This document shows positions 1 to 12,689 of a stretch of 64,000 nucleotides of DNA, piece after piece; the first letter of the stretch is position 1, and every line of letters starts with the position of its first letter. The stretch is from positions 310,001 to 374,000 of the forward strand of contig CACVBU010000480.1 in assembly GCA_902728285.1 (NCBI GenBank), written 5' to 3'. The notes under the pieces were generated by a model. The model made no database searches, was not told where the DNA came from, and saw only the letters and a list, made by a program, of their open reading frames with translations. The position numbers and the translations under genes are program-made. This DNA comes from Clytia hemisphaerica. Taxonomy: Eukaryota > Cnidaria > Hydrozoa > Leptothecata > Clytiidae.

Positions 1-148
1 TTCAGAATTGTATTTCTTCTTAATCATATATATTTTCCAATCTCTGAGATCAGGAGTGCGTTCTTCTTGACCCCATGAGACACTTGAGATAAACGTTCCG
101 ACATCCTTTAATGTGGTTCGAATTGCACACTTTGAAATCCTCCACACA
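1..148 (-). CDS. possible exon running off the left edge
   Basis: Reading the minus strand, a good acceptor (a run of pyrimidines ending in TTTTCAG) lies at 149-155. It is followed by a frame that stays open to the window edge, with residues such as RTTLKDVGTFISSVSWGQEE. The open frame needs one leading base, so it does not join directly to the phase-1 signal-peptide exon at 644-716. A middle exon would be required, or this is a chance open frame. No family is recognised. Confidence 0.25.
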
Positions 149-198
149 CTGAAAAGTAGAGGAGTGGAAGTGCAAATTCCTACAAAGTTAAGTAAAAA

Positions 199-217
199 GG
201 TAGGTAGGTAGGTAGGT
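199..217. repeat. (AGGT)n microsatellite
   Basis: Four to five tandem copies of AGGT directly follow an A-rich stretch. Confidence 0.8.
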
Positions 218-643
218 AAATCTCTCTAGATAAAACTTTAATTTCCCATTCTACCTTCAAATTTGTCGATAGCTTTGTAAAAAGGGTAAGAAAGCCTTAA
301 GGAGTTTTTTCGCAAACAAAAATTTAAGTTTCACCTGGTTTTTCTTCTCCACCATACTTTTACCTGGAACCAAGAAATGAAAAATAAATAGAATTTTAAA
401 TCTCTAAAAATTTCGATAGATTTTTATAACGACAGAAAGAAAATTGTTTAATCACGTTACTACGAATTCTTTGAATGACAACAGCGAAAAGTTGTGGCAT
501 CATTAGTACTACCGTAATAACCGTATTGGAGAAAGGGAATTTTCCGAGGGAGCTCCGAAGTGTAATCAAATTGTATAACTGATAGTGATATAATGAAAAA
601 ATGATAAACAAACGAAATTCTTGATTATGATGAAAGAAAGTAC

Positions 644-716
644 CTTGCAATCCGTATATGAATCCAGTGGTCAGCAAAAGAACAACCAAATATATCCAGT
701 GAACTAGAATCTTCAT
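644..716 (-). CDS. signal-peptide first exon of a secreted protein
   Basis: On the minus strand an ATG at 716 opens 24 codons: a short basic start (MKILVHW), a hydrophobic core (IYLVVLLLTTGF) and a small-residue end (IYGLQ). It stops at an AAG|GTACTT donor in phase 1. This is the shape of a signal-peptide exon, the same layout as the first exons of the secreted genes at 12.7, 16.5 and 27.2 kb, which also end in phase 1. The rest of the gene lies to the left and mostly outside the window. The mature protein cannot be identified. Confidence 0.5.
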
Positions 717-1392
717 TTTTCCGCAGAAAATGATCCAAAAACACCGACCAAATGTAAAAATCGTGATACGACGCAAATCTTCAAATAACCTCTTTGAAGA
801 TTGAAACAATTCTCTTATTAAAACCTATAGTTATTATTAGTAAGGTCAGGCCTCCTGAATGGACATTATTACACAGCTGAGAAAACAAAATCGATGGTAT
901 ATTATAATATGAGCTTGTACTACCTAGTGAGCCCTCAAAGATTGTCCCTTGAATAAAAAATTTTCATAGAAATATTTTCTGGACTTCAAAGTCAAATTGA
1001 ATTTCAACCTGGAATTTGACTGACTAGGGTATCTTTTTTCCCCTTTTTGTCCAAATTATTCATTCAAACAGCGCTTCTCACACTAAATAAACAAACGTGC
1101 GAAAAATTGAAACAGACACCACTGTGTTTGAACTAACATCAAAATATTTGTCTTTGTACTAGATCACTCTCTACTACTTATTGAAAATCGGAAAGAAGAC
1201 AGTTATAAACAGCCTGATATTCTGGTTCCCTGAAAAGTGAATTTGAGATCTAGCCTACAGTCACTAAATTGCGTTTTTTACTTATTTGAAATATATTGAT
1301 ACAGTAAAAGCATAAAATAGATAAAATTTTACATTTTCGAGCCTTTAGAAGGAAACATAAATCACAGAAAAATAATTTGACTTACGATAGGT
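717..1392. other. intergenic, no gene seen
   Basis: AT-rich sequence between the secreted-protein exon and the RING gene. It should hold the promoter of the former and the 3' end of the latter. I see no repeat or conserved site. Confidence 0.5.
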
Positions 1393-4300
1393 TTACCCAG
1401 CATTCCAGACAGCTTTGACAAACTCCCACCATCCCATTCGGCGAATATCTCGACTGATGTCATCCCTCTCTTCATCTTCGGTTCTCGGTAAAAACGATTC
1501 ATCTCGTAAAACGAAAAACGAAAGAATCGGTGACCGACAGATTGGACATATATCATCTTTGATTCGAAAATAGCAGATTTTGCAAAGACATGCATGTTTG
1601 CAGGGCAGAATAGTGCGAGTGACTGGATGTGTTTGACAAACAATACATAATTGTTGTTGTAAAGGGGATGCATTGTGGTCTAGTTGTGGTTGCTGTTGTC
1701 CTGGTGATGGGTTGTCCAGGTGCAATGGCTCAACCCCTGCTTCAAACATCCTCTACAATAAAGCAATAAAGCCTTGTTCTAAACATTTTGAGTTTGAAGC
1801 CTAAAATGTTCTGAAGTGTTCTTATTTATATGAGTTACTGCTGTGCGATTTCCTACAAGGTGTGTTTTAGAGTCCATGAAGCCTTTAAATGTCCTTAACT
1901 CGTTCTTAATACTTTACTTGTGTTCTTACAAAGTATGTTCTTATAAAAGACGTGTATGTGAACCCTTCAAAGTATTGAACAGGAATTGCTGTATTTATTA
2001 TTCGAAATGAAATGTTTGTAACTTAAGGGAAAATAATATTCCAAATTACAGTTGACCCTCTCTAATTCGATCTTCAAGAGGCCAAAATTTATCTTCGAAT
2101 AAGAGAAAAATTAGAACTACAGAGAGTAATTCAAACCACTTCCTAGCTGAGTGGACAAATATTTTGGTTCGAATTATAGAAAGATTCGAATAAAAGAGGT
2201 TCGGATTAAAGAGAGTTGACTGTTTGACCAACCTGCAAAAATTAAGAAGCGCTTATAATAAATACCTCATGAAATTTGAAACTTCTTTAAAGGACTTACA
2301 GTTAAAGGGTAAATAATGCCACTCAATGTTTCAATAAAATATTCTTTGATTTCAATTCGTCCATATTTGCTGTAAACCAAAGCGACGAACATGGAAACCT
2401 AGAAACAAAAGAAATGAAATAAAATAGAATAAATGATTTCTATTTGATGATGGTTTCTGTGTGCCGTTCAAAGTCTGCAAGAGAGGGTGGTCCAGGTACC
2501 ACCAAAAAAACAGAGGTCACAACACATTAAAGCTCCCAGCTCAAATCAATCATGCATGGTCCCACTGTTAAATACATCTCCCACCAAGAATAAATCAAAA
2601 ATGGAAAACATGAAAAGTGATGATGCATTTTAATTATATTACAAAACCACGCCCCACTTTAAAAAATCACAATCAGGTACACGCTTTTTTAAAAGAACCA
2701 GTAAACTTTAGTTCAGTCTGGACTGTTCATAATGATTTGAATTTTGAAATTTTCAGGCTAAATATTCTTACGATAATTTAAAAAGAGTTTAAAATCTATC
2801 AAAATCATTACTTTTATTGTAATTTCTGAAATCTAAGGCTCAGATTGTTCTTAACCTATTCTCGGTTTTTGGCCATTTTTTAGCCTCGGGTTCTTATAAA
2901 ATTGTTCTTATGAAAAAAACATTCGAATCCTGAACCTCCTCCCATAAAATCCAAGAAATATGAAGTCAGAACAAAAATGACACAAATATTCTTACGATAT
3001 CATTATCTTGCAATCCATCAATATTTCGGACCTCCATGTAAACACCAAAAGGAACCAATAGGCTTTCGTTTCGTTTTATTTTGTGGATCAGTTCTTGTTC
3101 GCTGGCCGGTAAGGTTTGAAAATCGAATATTTCTTCATGTTGTTGTTGGTCGTCCGTGACATTACTGTGAAGGGTTTCCAAAATGGAAGAGAGAGTCAAG
3201 GAAATTTTTAGAAGAAATTTGAAAATATTTTTCAAAAAAGAAAAAATTTGTTAACTTGTTACACGCTTTTTTTTTTTATAAGAATACACTTTATAAGAAT
3301 GTTCATGATGAAAATGGCCAAAAAATTAAGAATAATGCTAAGAATATCACCATCAAGGAATTTTGCTACTCAAGCTAAGAATGCCATTTTTAGAGCATTT
3401 TCAATTATAAATTGCCAATTACCCCCAAGTAAGGATCACTCTTTTCACAAAAATGTCATTTTATGCTTGAGACGTATGTACTAAATGTTAAATCTACTCT
3501 AATGAGATAAATTTTCGCGGGGATTAATTTTCGCGGATTTCGCGGATTTGGGTGTCATCCGCGAAAATAAGTCCCATTGGAAATTTGAAAAAGGCCCATC
3601 CGCGAAAATTAGTTTCCGCGAAAAATTTGAATTTGTTTTGCAATCCGCGAAATTTCTATTTTTATCGTTTTTTATTTTTTCTCTACATGAGGGCACGCAA
3701 CCCTCGAAAAAGGTCAAATCCTCGATATGCTTGTTAGCAAAAAATCGTTTTCCTCAAAATTTTCTTCACAAATTTAGAAACTTGGAAGAGGTATTGGAAA
3801 ATTTTTTATCTAAAGTGATCGCTTATTGTTAAAAGCTTTTCAATGCAAGAGGGTAATCCAACTGGCTTGAAATTAAACATTTAAAAGGATATGTAAGAAA
3901 AGGAGGGAAAACGGAAAACAAAAGAATTTATTTTCAATTTAATTTTCTTATCCCGAATTTCTCTTCCACTTTTCTCCCAAATAGGCTGTGAAAATTTAGC
4001 TCCGCACCATGGAAGTTCAAATTCAACTTTTGATAGTTGTAATACATATCTCCTCGCCCTATTCCAAAACACCCTCTTATTACTTGAAAAAAAATTCTTA
4101 ATTTTCCTGGAAAAAAATGTTATTTCAATGTTTTGACCCTTTTCAAAAATTTTAATTTGTACCCCAATCCGCGAAATTAAATCCCCGCGAAAAATCAGGA
4201 AATCCCTCATCCGCGAAAATTAATCCCCGCAAAATCTTAAAATTTCGCGGATGAGCTCAACCGCGAAATTTAATCCCCGCGAAAATTTATCCCATTAAAG

Positions 4301-6947
4301 TAGTCTGAATTAGGATTCTAACCTAAGAATGCTATAAGAATATTTTAGGATAAATCTCCCAAAAAAATTAAGAATATCCATGATGAAAAAGATTTACACC
4401 ACCATTCTTATAAAAAAAAAAAGCGTTTATGATATTACACGATAAAAAAGTCATATTAAATCATTTCATTGTTTAATTTGTTTACGGACACCAGACTATG
4501 GAAGGAGCTTGTGTTTGAAGATATTAAGTCTTCCAGAGTCAACGCACTGGTACACTTTATAATATATTTCTGACAAAACTCAAACATGAAAGACTCAAAC
4601 TCAATTATGCTAGGGTTTGTACACAGGCTTGGGTCCTCGCGAAGCGGAGGTAAAATGATTGGAAAGTGAAAGAATCATGTTCATAGAGGTAATGATATGA
4701 AAATTCAAAATTCTTTTTCTATTTGATTTTATTTGATTGGTTATGATCCTCGAAGATGATTTTATCACTTTTTCAAAAATGAAGAGAAATGCTGTTCTTC
4801 ATTTTTGACGGTCATTATCTTCATGATCAAATGGGCACCTGAGCATCTTCTCAGAACCCTACAATATGATATATCATAAGGACCACTAAAACTAAAATAT
4901 TTGATGAACATCTGATGAACGATTATAAAAAATTTTTTGCTACACGCCTTTTTATTTATAAAAACAATTTTATGAGAGCACCACCAGCCTCAGATTTAGG
5001 CCATCAGAACAATGGCTCTAGTGTTTGGAACAATAGAAATTTAAGAACAATTTCAGACTCAGCCAAAATTTTATTGGTTCTTATAAAGAAACAAGTGCGT
5101 ATTCATTAAAGTGATTTAAGGGAAGAAATTGAAGCTTTTTTTCTTCTTTATTTTTCACATTAGTTAATCATTTGACTTTCTATGCATCCTGTAATTTGCC
5201 AGCGAAAGCGAGGAAATGATATGAGAAAAAACCTTTTGCAGCAGAAAAAACAGGAAATGCTCTAAAGAGGTTCTGGAAATGTATCATCATGAAAAGGAAA
5301 AAAATGAAAAGAATATGAACAAAAAGTAAAGGCCGAAATGAGAAAAAAACAGGAGGCTAAAAGCTAATTTTAACACCTTTTTTTGCTGGAACTCTTTTCA
5401 CTTTTAAAACTCTTACAACATACTCATCATCAATACGACGATCTCAAATTTCGACAGTAGCATAAAGTAAAAAGGTCATGAAAGAGTTATACTAAAAACT
5501 AGGGAGCTTACACACATCTTTTAGTTGACTGCCAACTACGAATATACTTAGAGGGGTCAAAATAGCGGTAGTACTAAAAAGGGCCATAACTTTTGATACA
5601 GAAACTTTTTTTGCTTTTTATTGCATTTTTTTTGGAATCTACGTAAAATTCTGCGTCGATTGTTATACAACTTAAAAACATTCAAACAAAAATCAGGGTA
5701 CAGGAGTCTGGGAAAGTCAAACTTTAAATAAAATCTAAGCGGTCGAATTTTCGATTTCTGAAAAGGGCTTGGCAGTGAATTATGTTAAAGTAATACGATC
5801 CAAAAATTCTTTGAGAGGTGCTGAAACACACTCTCTTACACACCCTGACAATGACAGTGGGAATGAGTTAGACTGGTAATACGGGCTGTTTTCGAATGTC
5901 TTGTAATGGTATGTCTCATTAAACCATGTTGTGAGATTAAATAAACTTTATCGCAAAGACTGCAATGAAGTTGCTTGGATTCATGATATCAGTGTTTACA
6001 CTGGCCATCATCTTGAAAATTAAAAACTGACAATTTGCTTTATCAATGTTCACTCACCGTGTATTGAATATTTTGGTTGCCTAAATAAAAATTCATTCTT
6101 CTCATACAGTGAGGTCTCTTTAACTCGAACCTCTTTAACTCGAACCTCTATAATTCGAATGTCTCCTCAACTCGAAAAGTTTTATCATCCATTTAATTGA
6201 CAATGCCTTATAAACCTTATTCTATTACTCGAAAGTTTGTGTTCCCCGTGCGTGTTCGAGTTATGGAGACTCAGCTGTATTATGCAATCTCAAATAAGAT
6301 TCAAAAGAAAAAGATACATTTGTGAGCCTTCTGATTTCCAGGTTGAAATCAAGTTGATGGTATCCAATAATGTCCTATTTGCTTTCCGTTCTGGTTGATA
6401 TCCACTTTGCTTTTTGAGTTGATCAATGGCGATTGCACAATATTGAATGCAAGTGTAATTTCGGACGGATGACAGAGTGAGAGAAAATTCATCTGAAAAA
6501 AGAATGAGAACTTTGTATTTTGGGTCTCCTAACATGAAAAAACAATCATATAAAGCTGAATCTCTCTAGCCAGACCTTGTCTTAAAAGGATAGTGTTGCC
6601 CGATGAAAAACATTCCTTCTTGGGTATATTTATCTTTCCCCTAGACAAAACTCTTAAAGTCAATTTTTTAGGGTTTTCATATAATGAATAGCTCTCAAAA
6701 TGACTTTTTTAATGGGGTATTGCCGATTTCCTAAAAGAGATCCTCCTTGAGATGAGGAAGAAAGTCATGAAAGTATTGGAAATTGTTCATTTAGAATAAG
6801 GATGGACCAGGATTAATAATAGACCTCTGCCTGATTATAAGAGGAGAGATCTGATCGTTCCCTACACGGCTTCTTTATGAACCGTTTTAACTTCAGAAGA
6901 ATTCCCTTTTTAACAAGATCAATATAAGCTGTGAATTCTACTGCGTG
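1393..6947 (-). CDS. RING-finger protein resembling CGRRF1 (5' end not found)
   Basis: Five minus-strand exons join with consistent phase: 6866-6947 (0 to 1), 6318-6492 (1 to 2), 2996-3164 (2 to 0), 2300-2398 (0 to 0) and 1393-1752 (stop). The last exon has a C3HC4-type RING near the C terminus: C-x2-C (CIVCQ), then CKHACLCKIC, then CPICRSP. Such a RING recruits an E2 enzyme for ubiquitin transfer. The upstream exons (KRFIKKPYEF..., RNYTCIQYCAIAIDQL, SLLVPFGVYMEV, SMFVALVYSKYG) follow the layout of cell growth regulator with RING finger 1, an ER-associated protein. Human CGRRF1 has an N-terminal membrane segment. I found no matching exon, so the 5' end is missing, possibly beyond 7 kb. Nested MITEs sit in the introns. 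Another membrane-linked RING ligase is possible, but the order of segments favours CGRRF1. Confidence 0.65.
2049..2222. mobile_element. MITE, pogo/Tc1-like, CAGTTGAC ends
   Basis: The ends form an imperfect inverted repeat: CAGTTGACCCTCTCTAAT on the left, and its counterpart CAGTCAACTCTCTTTAAT read from the right. Internal TTCGAATTATAGAAAG motifs recur in relatives at 6.1, 19.4, 22.2 and 24.4 kb. It lies in an intron of the RING gene. Confidence 0.6.
3262..4426. mobile_element. MITE with ACGC(T)n ATAAGAAT ends, split by another MITE
   Basis: The ends are ACGC followed by about 11 T and ATAAGAAT, inverted at 4400-4426. Internal 'aagaat' motifs continue on both sides of the inserted element at 3500-4297. 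Related copies with TTTTTATAAGAAC ends occur near 4.93-5.10, 20.5-20.8, 29.77-29.97 and 37.64-37.87 kb. Confidence 0.65.
3500..4297. mobile_element. MITE rich in CCGCGAAA motifs, nested in the previous one
   Basis: The terminal inverted repeats read TAATGAGATAAATTTTCGCG and, from the right, TTAATGGGATAAATTTTCGC. Similarity continues inward through several TTCGCGGGGATTAA motifs. The CCGCGAAA word recurs about a dozen times near both ends, far above what this AT-rich background would give by chance. Confidence 0.7.
4427..6106. other. intron of the RING gene, one MITE relic, no gene seen
   Basis: AT-rich. A TTTTTATTTATAAAAAC / GTTCTTATAAAGAAAC pair at about 4.93-5.10 kb marks a short member of the ATAAGAA MITE family. 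A short hydrophobic reading frame at 5967-6029 (plus strand) has a start and stop but no splice site and is not supported. Confidence 0.4.
6107..6277. mobile_element. MITE with TA target duplication, TAACTCGAAC motifs
   Basis: The ends are TA|CAGTGAGGTCTCTTTAACTC and, from the right, TA|CAGCTGAGTCTCCATAACTC. It contains tandem 'aactcgaacctct' units and a GTTCCCCGTGCGTGTTCGAG block that recurs near 24.38 kb. The TA duplication fits a Tc1/mariner/pogo-type element. Confidence 0.7.
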
Positions 6948-9066
6948 CTAGAGAAAATAATATCAGTTAAACAAAGCAGTGTATCAAAATAAAAAATAGA
7001 AAAAAGAAGCAATAGTTAATATGTAAACAAAGCTCCTAGACGCAGGATTTTGATTGAAATTCAAAACGAGAAGCATATTAAAAAAGAAAAGTGAATGAAT
7101 ATAATAAACGGTTTTGGAGAGTAAAAAGCCGCCTTTTGGAATCAAGTAAAATATTAAAGTACTTGCAGCATTATACACATTTTAGCTGACACTTTAATGA
7201 CTGACTCAGCGTCAGGTCACAAACTACGCAGCTACTATGTAGAGTGACCTTACTGAGGGTTATTTTTGGCATATAGGGAGCCCCTAAAACAAATTTGTCC
7301 TCACCAAGTAGCAATTCGGTCTGTTAGTTAGTAGGGATAGAGACCTTTTTGTAACTGCCGAAATGCAGTTAGTTTGTCGTTTCGTTTTTACGTTTCTTTT
7401 CATTGTCTTTTTGATTGAATGGTATACATTAAAAGTTTAAATAATAGTTATATAATTTGTATTAGTCCCATGTGTATTGTTTATTATGTGTCTAGGGAGT
7501 TGTGTATTGTATTGTATAGTGCCGTATTGTGTGTATAGCTACGTGTTCGTCGCTTGAGGATCGTCTAATCGTCGTACGAGTTGTTGTGATATGTTATAAG
7601 TTTACGTATCGTAGCTGTGACTGTTAGTTGAGAGTATCTGTTGACGTGACGTGTATGTTCAGTCACAGTGTTTTTAGTAAGTTTCTATTTCTTCTTTTAA
7701 ATATTATATCTTTGACTTGTCTTTGTTATCTAACTGATGTATCTTTATATTTCGACTTGTACTGTATTTATATTTCGTTAGCTAAGTGTGTTATTTTCTT
7801 AATTTTTAGCCATTTTCTACCGTGAAGATGCGTTCATAAAAACCTTTGGCTTCATGTTAATTTTTATGCCGTTCGCTTTTGCCCCTATGTCGACCCGAAC
7901 GGCAGCTACACTTTTCCTAATCACAATGTTATGCTGTATAATGGACCTTTCTAATTATTCAACATGACGAGTGATTAGCAAAAAGTCAAAAAGCTAGAAA
8001 GAAGGTTTCCCATTGCAACTATAATATGACCTGGTGATTCGGTTTAAAACTTTTTGGTTTTATGATTTTTACTCAGATTTGTTCCTGGAATGCAGAAGAT
8101 GTTTGAGAACTTTTTGAACCCAATTTAATGTCTTCCACATTGCTTTACCAGATGTCTTTCAATGCTGTGAAAAATAGACAAATTCCAAGTTAGGAATTAA
8201 AAAAGTACCCGCTATCTAAGCTTTGCCAGGTAAAGGAAAAATCTTCAAATATTAGAGTTTAGAGACCATGGCTTATAAACAGGTTCCAGGTGGTGGCCCC
8301 TAAGAATTTAGGTGACCCCTAGAATTTAGGCATCCCCTAATAGAAAAATATTCAAGGACGAAGGTGGCCCCTAAGTTTGAGAAACTATGAAAATTGAAAA
8401 ATAAGATCTATCTTTAGAAGTGCTACAATGTCATTGCTAAGCACAATTGAATTTAACATAAGCCTGTTGACAAAAATCCAAAAAGATATATTACCGTCTC
8501 ACTGAGACAGAACTTTTATCAAATGTGAAAAAAATGTATAAAGAAATCTATGAAATGGACAAAAGTTTTGAGCCGCCAAATTCGCTGTGGCCATATTAAC
8601 ACAATGATTTAGAATTCAGCCCCCATTTTGGTTTATATAAATGTAAGTTACCCCTAGCTGAGTAGGTGGCCCCTGACCTAAAGCTATGTACCAGTTGTTG
8701 TTGTTGAACCTTTTAGCCACCCCCCCCCCCTGCGGCCAGGGGGAGCTGAAGCTATGAGAGGTTTAAGACTCTAATTAAAATAATCTTTTGGCGGGTATTT
8801 GAAGGCTTTAAAGAAATTTGTACTTCTCTTGGGACTCGAAAATCAATATTTCTATTTCATTGATATGCGATTGGCCCATAAGGCTAGAATTACATGCTTA
8901 CACCTTACCATCCATTCAGGTCAATCAGTAGAGTACATGGCCGCATCTTTGATTCCATGAACTCGGCAAGTAATAACAAAATTGAGAAGACATCAAACTG
9001 AGTCAGAGAAGGACTTATAAATTTCCAAAGGTATTGTATGCTTTTTAATTTTTCTGTTTTAAATTA
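6948..9066. other. repeat-rich non-coding region
   Basis: No credible coding exon seen. 7.37-7.80 kb is a T-rich block with 'tgtgtattgt' iterations. 8.28-8.70 kb has several copies of GGTGGCCCCTAA and related words ending near a poly-C run at 8721, probably an old dispersed repeat. The first exon of the RING gene could lie here but was not recognised. Confidence 0.4.
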
Positions 9067-9071
9067 CAGGG

Positions 9072-9475
9072 CAGTTACATCAATATGCCAAAAACATTTT
9101 GTTCAACCACCTTCACTTCAAGATAGGCAACCATAGAATGAACTTCCTTTTATAGGATGAACCATATTCATGTGGCTTTCAGCCTTGCACTCCATCGCCT
9201 ATTTGAGATATTTTACTAACTAGCCCAGAGAAAAATTTTAAACCTTTATCATTTGAATGCATGCCTTTTTAATACTCAAATATAAAAAAATCAAAAAATT
9301 TTAACTTGGTCATTAGTTAAAAAAAGTCATTAAAATTGATTAGCCCTTGCGATGGATTGCAAGGCTGAAAGCCACATGAATATGGTTCATCCTATAAAAG
9401 AAAGTTCATTCTATGGTGGCTTATCTTGAAGTGAAGGTGGTTGAACAAAATTTTTTTAGCATATTGATGTAACTG
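9072..9475. mobile_element. palindromic fold-back element with 5-bp target duplication
   Basis: Two arms of about 130 bp are near-perfect inverted copies, starting CAGTTACATCAATATGC on the left and ending GCATATTGATGTAACTG on the right. They are separated by about 140 bp of AT-rich sequence. The element is flanked by CAGGG at 9067-9071 and 9476-9480. No coding capacity. Confidence 0.8.
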
Positions 9476-9746
9476 CAGGGGTTTGTGCAAAAAACCAAAC
9501 ATAGAAAATTGTCCAAATCCCCCATTTTGATTAAACTAATAAAAAATAAAACTTTTCTATGTTTCACTTTTTTGCACTAATTCTTCAAAATGAAAATATT
9601 TAAGATTTTAAGTTCTTCTTTTATTCATTTTTTTTATGGCACTCTGTTGACTATCTAACTATCTAATTTCCCCTTTCTTCAGAGAATTGAAGATGAGAAA
9701 TAGTCTACACCTTGGATAACGGATTGAAACAAATAAAAAAGGTGTT

Positions 9747-10298
9747 ACTGTCAACTGCTCTAACTTGGGACAATTGGTCAAAGAATGGGACTGTTGATAT
9801 TTGGCCTGCATTTTCACTTACTGTTAAATCTCTTTGACAACAAATTTGTTTTGATAACTCCGCCAAGTTTATCAATCATACTTTCTGCCGAATAATAATT
9901 AATATGTCAAGATAACTTTCAGTGATAACGCGCCCTTTTTAACTTTTTTGTTTTCATTGAAAATGACTGGAGGTCGATTGGAGAATTAGAGAACGCTTGC
10001 CGCTTAAACGCCCAAATGGATTAACAAATAACTAGTGTGTAACTTGCTGCGCAAGTGACATCAAACGCTCCATCGTTTTGCCAATAATGTGGTCTTCTTT
10101 GTTCCAGACATTTGTGTGTGTTCCACGACAGATTTTTTTCATATTTCGATTTAAAAGCCTACTCGGTGTGAAAGAGAAATCATGTATTTTTTAATATGCC
10201 GTTCACTAACTCAAATCAAATAACTTTTTTGGTGAAATGATGGCTGAATTACCATCCCATGTTTTGTCAGATAGTCCCAAGTTAGAGCAGTTGACAGT
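9747..10298. mobile_element. MITE with 25-bp inverted ends
   Basis: ACTGTCAACTGCTCTAACTT at 9747 is repeated in perfect inversion over 25 bp at 10274-10298. The inside is non-coding. A target duplication is not clear. Confidence 0.6.
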
Positions 10299-12689
10299 AT
10301 GAAGGGTGCGATTTTACAGCTGCCTATGTGTGGAAGGCACTGAGAGGCCAGTGGTGCCAAGATGAAAAAGGCCTTTATAAAATACAGCAATCTCATTGGT
10401 GGAAATCATAAACAATCTGTGAAGGATCCATCAAACTAGAAGTTCAGTAAACATTGCAATCCTTTCAATAAAAAACAGCCAAATTATAAGCAGTTTCACA
10501 CAACACACGAAACGCATGCAAACTTCCTCGTAACTTTCTCGCGTCTATCATTAAAATTTTACAACCTTATTACGCTTCAAGTCACATGATAAAAATAATT
10601 CGCACGCTTAGTCGACCTGGTTTCCACGTCCTTATTGTTCATTGCAAGCACGCTCTCTAGGCGCTAAGAGGCCGCGTTAATCTTCTAGGGCACACCTGGT
10701 CCCTTTTCAAATTCATAACAAGGAAACCGGGTTCTTTTAATTATTTTCGGTTCACGGTAAAAAGGTCTACTAAAAACTTCCTTGCGTGCAAAATGTTGTT
10801 GTGATTTGGGCATCTTCGTTGAAAGCATGCTAATTAGTTTTTTAGTGATTACTACATCGTTAAAGTTTTCTTTTCAAATATAAGTAATATAATAACACTT
10901 CACATTTCTCATATTATATTAATAATCTGTGACGTGATAGAGAGAGAGTACAATTTAGTGATTGATTGATAACTTTGGTACGTATTTGTTTATGTTTGAT
11001 TTTTTATTTCGAAGGCCAGCCTACAGCAACAATTAGAAGACGCATGTCGATTTTAGACGATCCTAGTAACTTGTCAATGTGTTAAAAGTGTGTCAACAAT
11101 GAATTGTCAGCATTGTATTGTTGCAAAAGGGAAAGATAAGAGGTAAGACTAGCCTAGTTTCTAATCTTGATATAGGAGTTTGACTGATTGAAAAATCATA
11201 TTCAGGTTTTCATTAGATATGTTGTTTTAGAGCTTTTATAGTGATAGCCTGTCGTCCTATTTTGCTCTCTAGCAACTTGCGAATGAAGGTGGAGGCTGGA
11301 TTGCTTCCCAAGACCAATGCAGCTAGTACTACTTAAATTTATAAGACTGTGTGTAGAAATTGCAGTCACTAACTGGGCAGAGGACTCTTTAAAAAAGTAG
11401 TTAAATATTGATAGAAACTAGCAGTCTTTTATTTATCTATACCTGGATTTGTTCTCTTTATGTTGACAGAGAAGGGAATTCTTCTAGGGGCGTAAGAAAC
11501 CATTTGGTGCTTTCCTTGCTGTGGAAATCTCTGATTCTCTGCTACAACAATAGCACCTTTAAACTTCCAAATAAATCAAAAGTACAACCAAGAAAAAACC
11601 AATGGCTGCAAAACTAGTCACTTCTAGATCCACCATCTTGTTTGTTTACAAATTTCACATTACGTAATGTTATTCGTGTTATATACAGTCGAGCTCAGCC
11701 GTAAATCGCACTATACTACCTAAGCAAAATGTCAAAAGAAAAGCATATAGTGTAGGCCGACTGGATTAAGAAAGGCAAAGGCAAAGCAGAGGAGAAAGGG
11801 CGGAGGGGCGAGGGCGTGCGACCTTTGTTGGCCGGCTGAACACATAACGGGCGACCGAACGGTTCGGATTCCCACTGACAGTGGTTCGTTTGGCAAGAAA
11901 GCTAACCTTCGCCCTGGTCAAGCCATGCATTGTGAGAAGGGTATCGGGTAATCGGTGTTCAAGATGCTGGCGGGACACGGCGCTCTCATTAATACGCCTA
12001 TAATTGCGAAAACGAGCCTCCTCTGTAACTCAACCAAATAGACAAATATAAATCTCCAGGCTCCAGCTATCATATAGGCTGCTGGCATCCACTAACGGAT
12101 TCGCGTGCTTCTATTGTAGAGGTCTGTGATCTATCATTCTACAAGTGAAACACGTTGCTTTAGTAGACTCAATCAAGTTGGCGTTATTATATATTAGTTC
12201 TTTGAAAAAGGAGAAATGGTGTCGAGACAGCCTTGCACGACTTAAAATAAAATAAAATAAAAAATAGGAATTCGATCATTCGCAGCGGGAGAATTGAAAA
12301 CAGCGAGAGGCTCAAGTGTATTAACTTATTCTACACGACTCGGCAGAACATGGAGTAGTAGTAGATAGGTCGGATGGATTCGACAAGGGTTTGATTCGAC
12401 CTAAAAGTAAGATAATTACAAAGACCACAGAGAGCCCCGAGGGACCCTCAAAGAACCCTCATAGGACCCACAACAATCAAGTTTAAATGTTCTATTGTAA
12501 AACTTCGATTTGAAAGGCGCATTATTTGAATTCCAAATGATTTCTAAAAGATATTGATAAGACTTCATGCGACAGTTTGAATCAAACCATTATACCGAAT
12601 GTGAGTTGCAAATCACTCTACAAAAAGTCGCGATGGAAAAATTAAACTCTTGAAGAATCGCGAAAAATTATTTAAAGACGGAAAATGTA
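10299..12689. other. intergenic, with a dispersed repeat at about 11.64-12.19 kb
   Basis: No supported gene. 11.76-11.98 kb is a locally GC-rich stretch. The block around 12.07-12.14 kb (GGCTGCTGGCATCCACTAAC and onwards) recurs in diverged form at 20.00-20.06 kb, so this is a dispersed repeat. (AAAAT)n lies at 12243-12267. The last few hundred bases should hold the promoter of the PI-PLC gene; I see no clear TATA box. Confidence 0.4.

Noticed and set aside
396-643. Long minus-strand hydrophobic frame extending past the signal peptide
   Set aside because: A clear donor in phase 1 follows the signal peptide. The remainder has intron-like composition.
5967-6029. Short hydrophobic peptide MKLLGFMISVFTLAIILKIKN
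   Set aside because: Twenty-one codons with a stop, no donor, no context. It is likely to be chance in AT-rich DNA.
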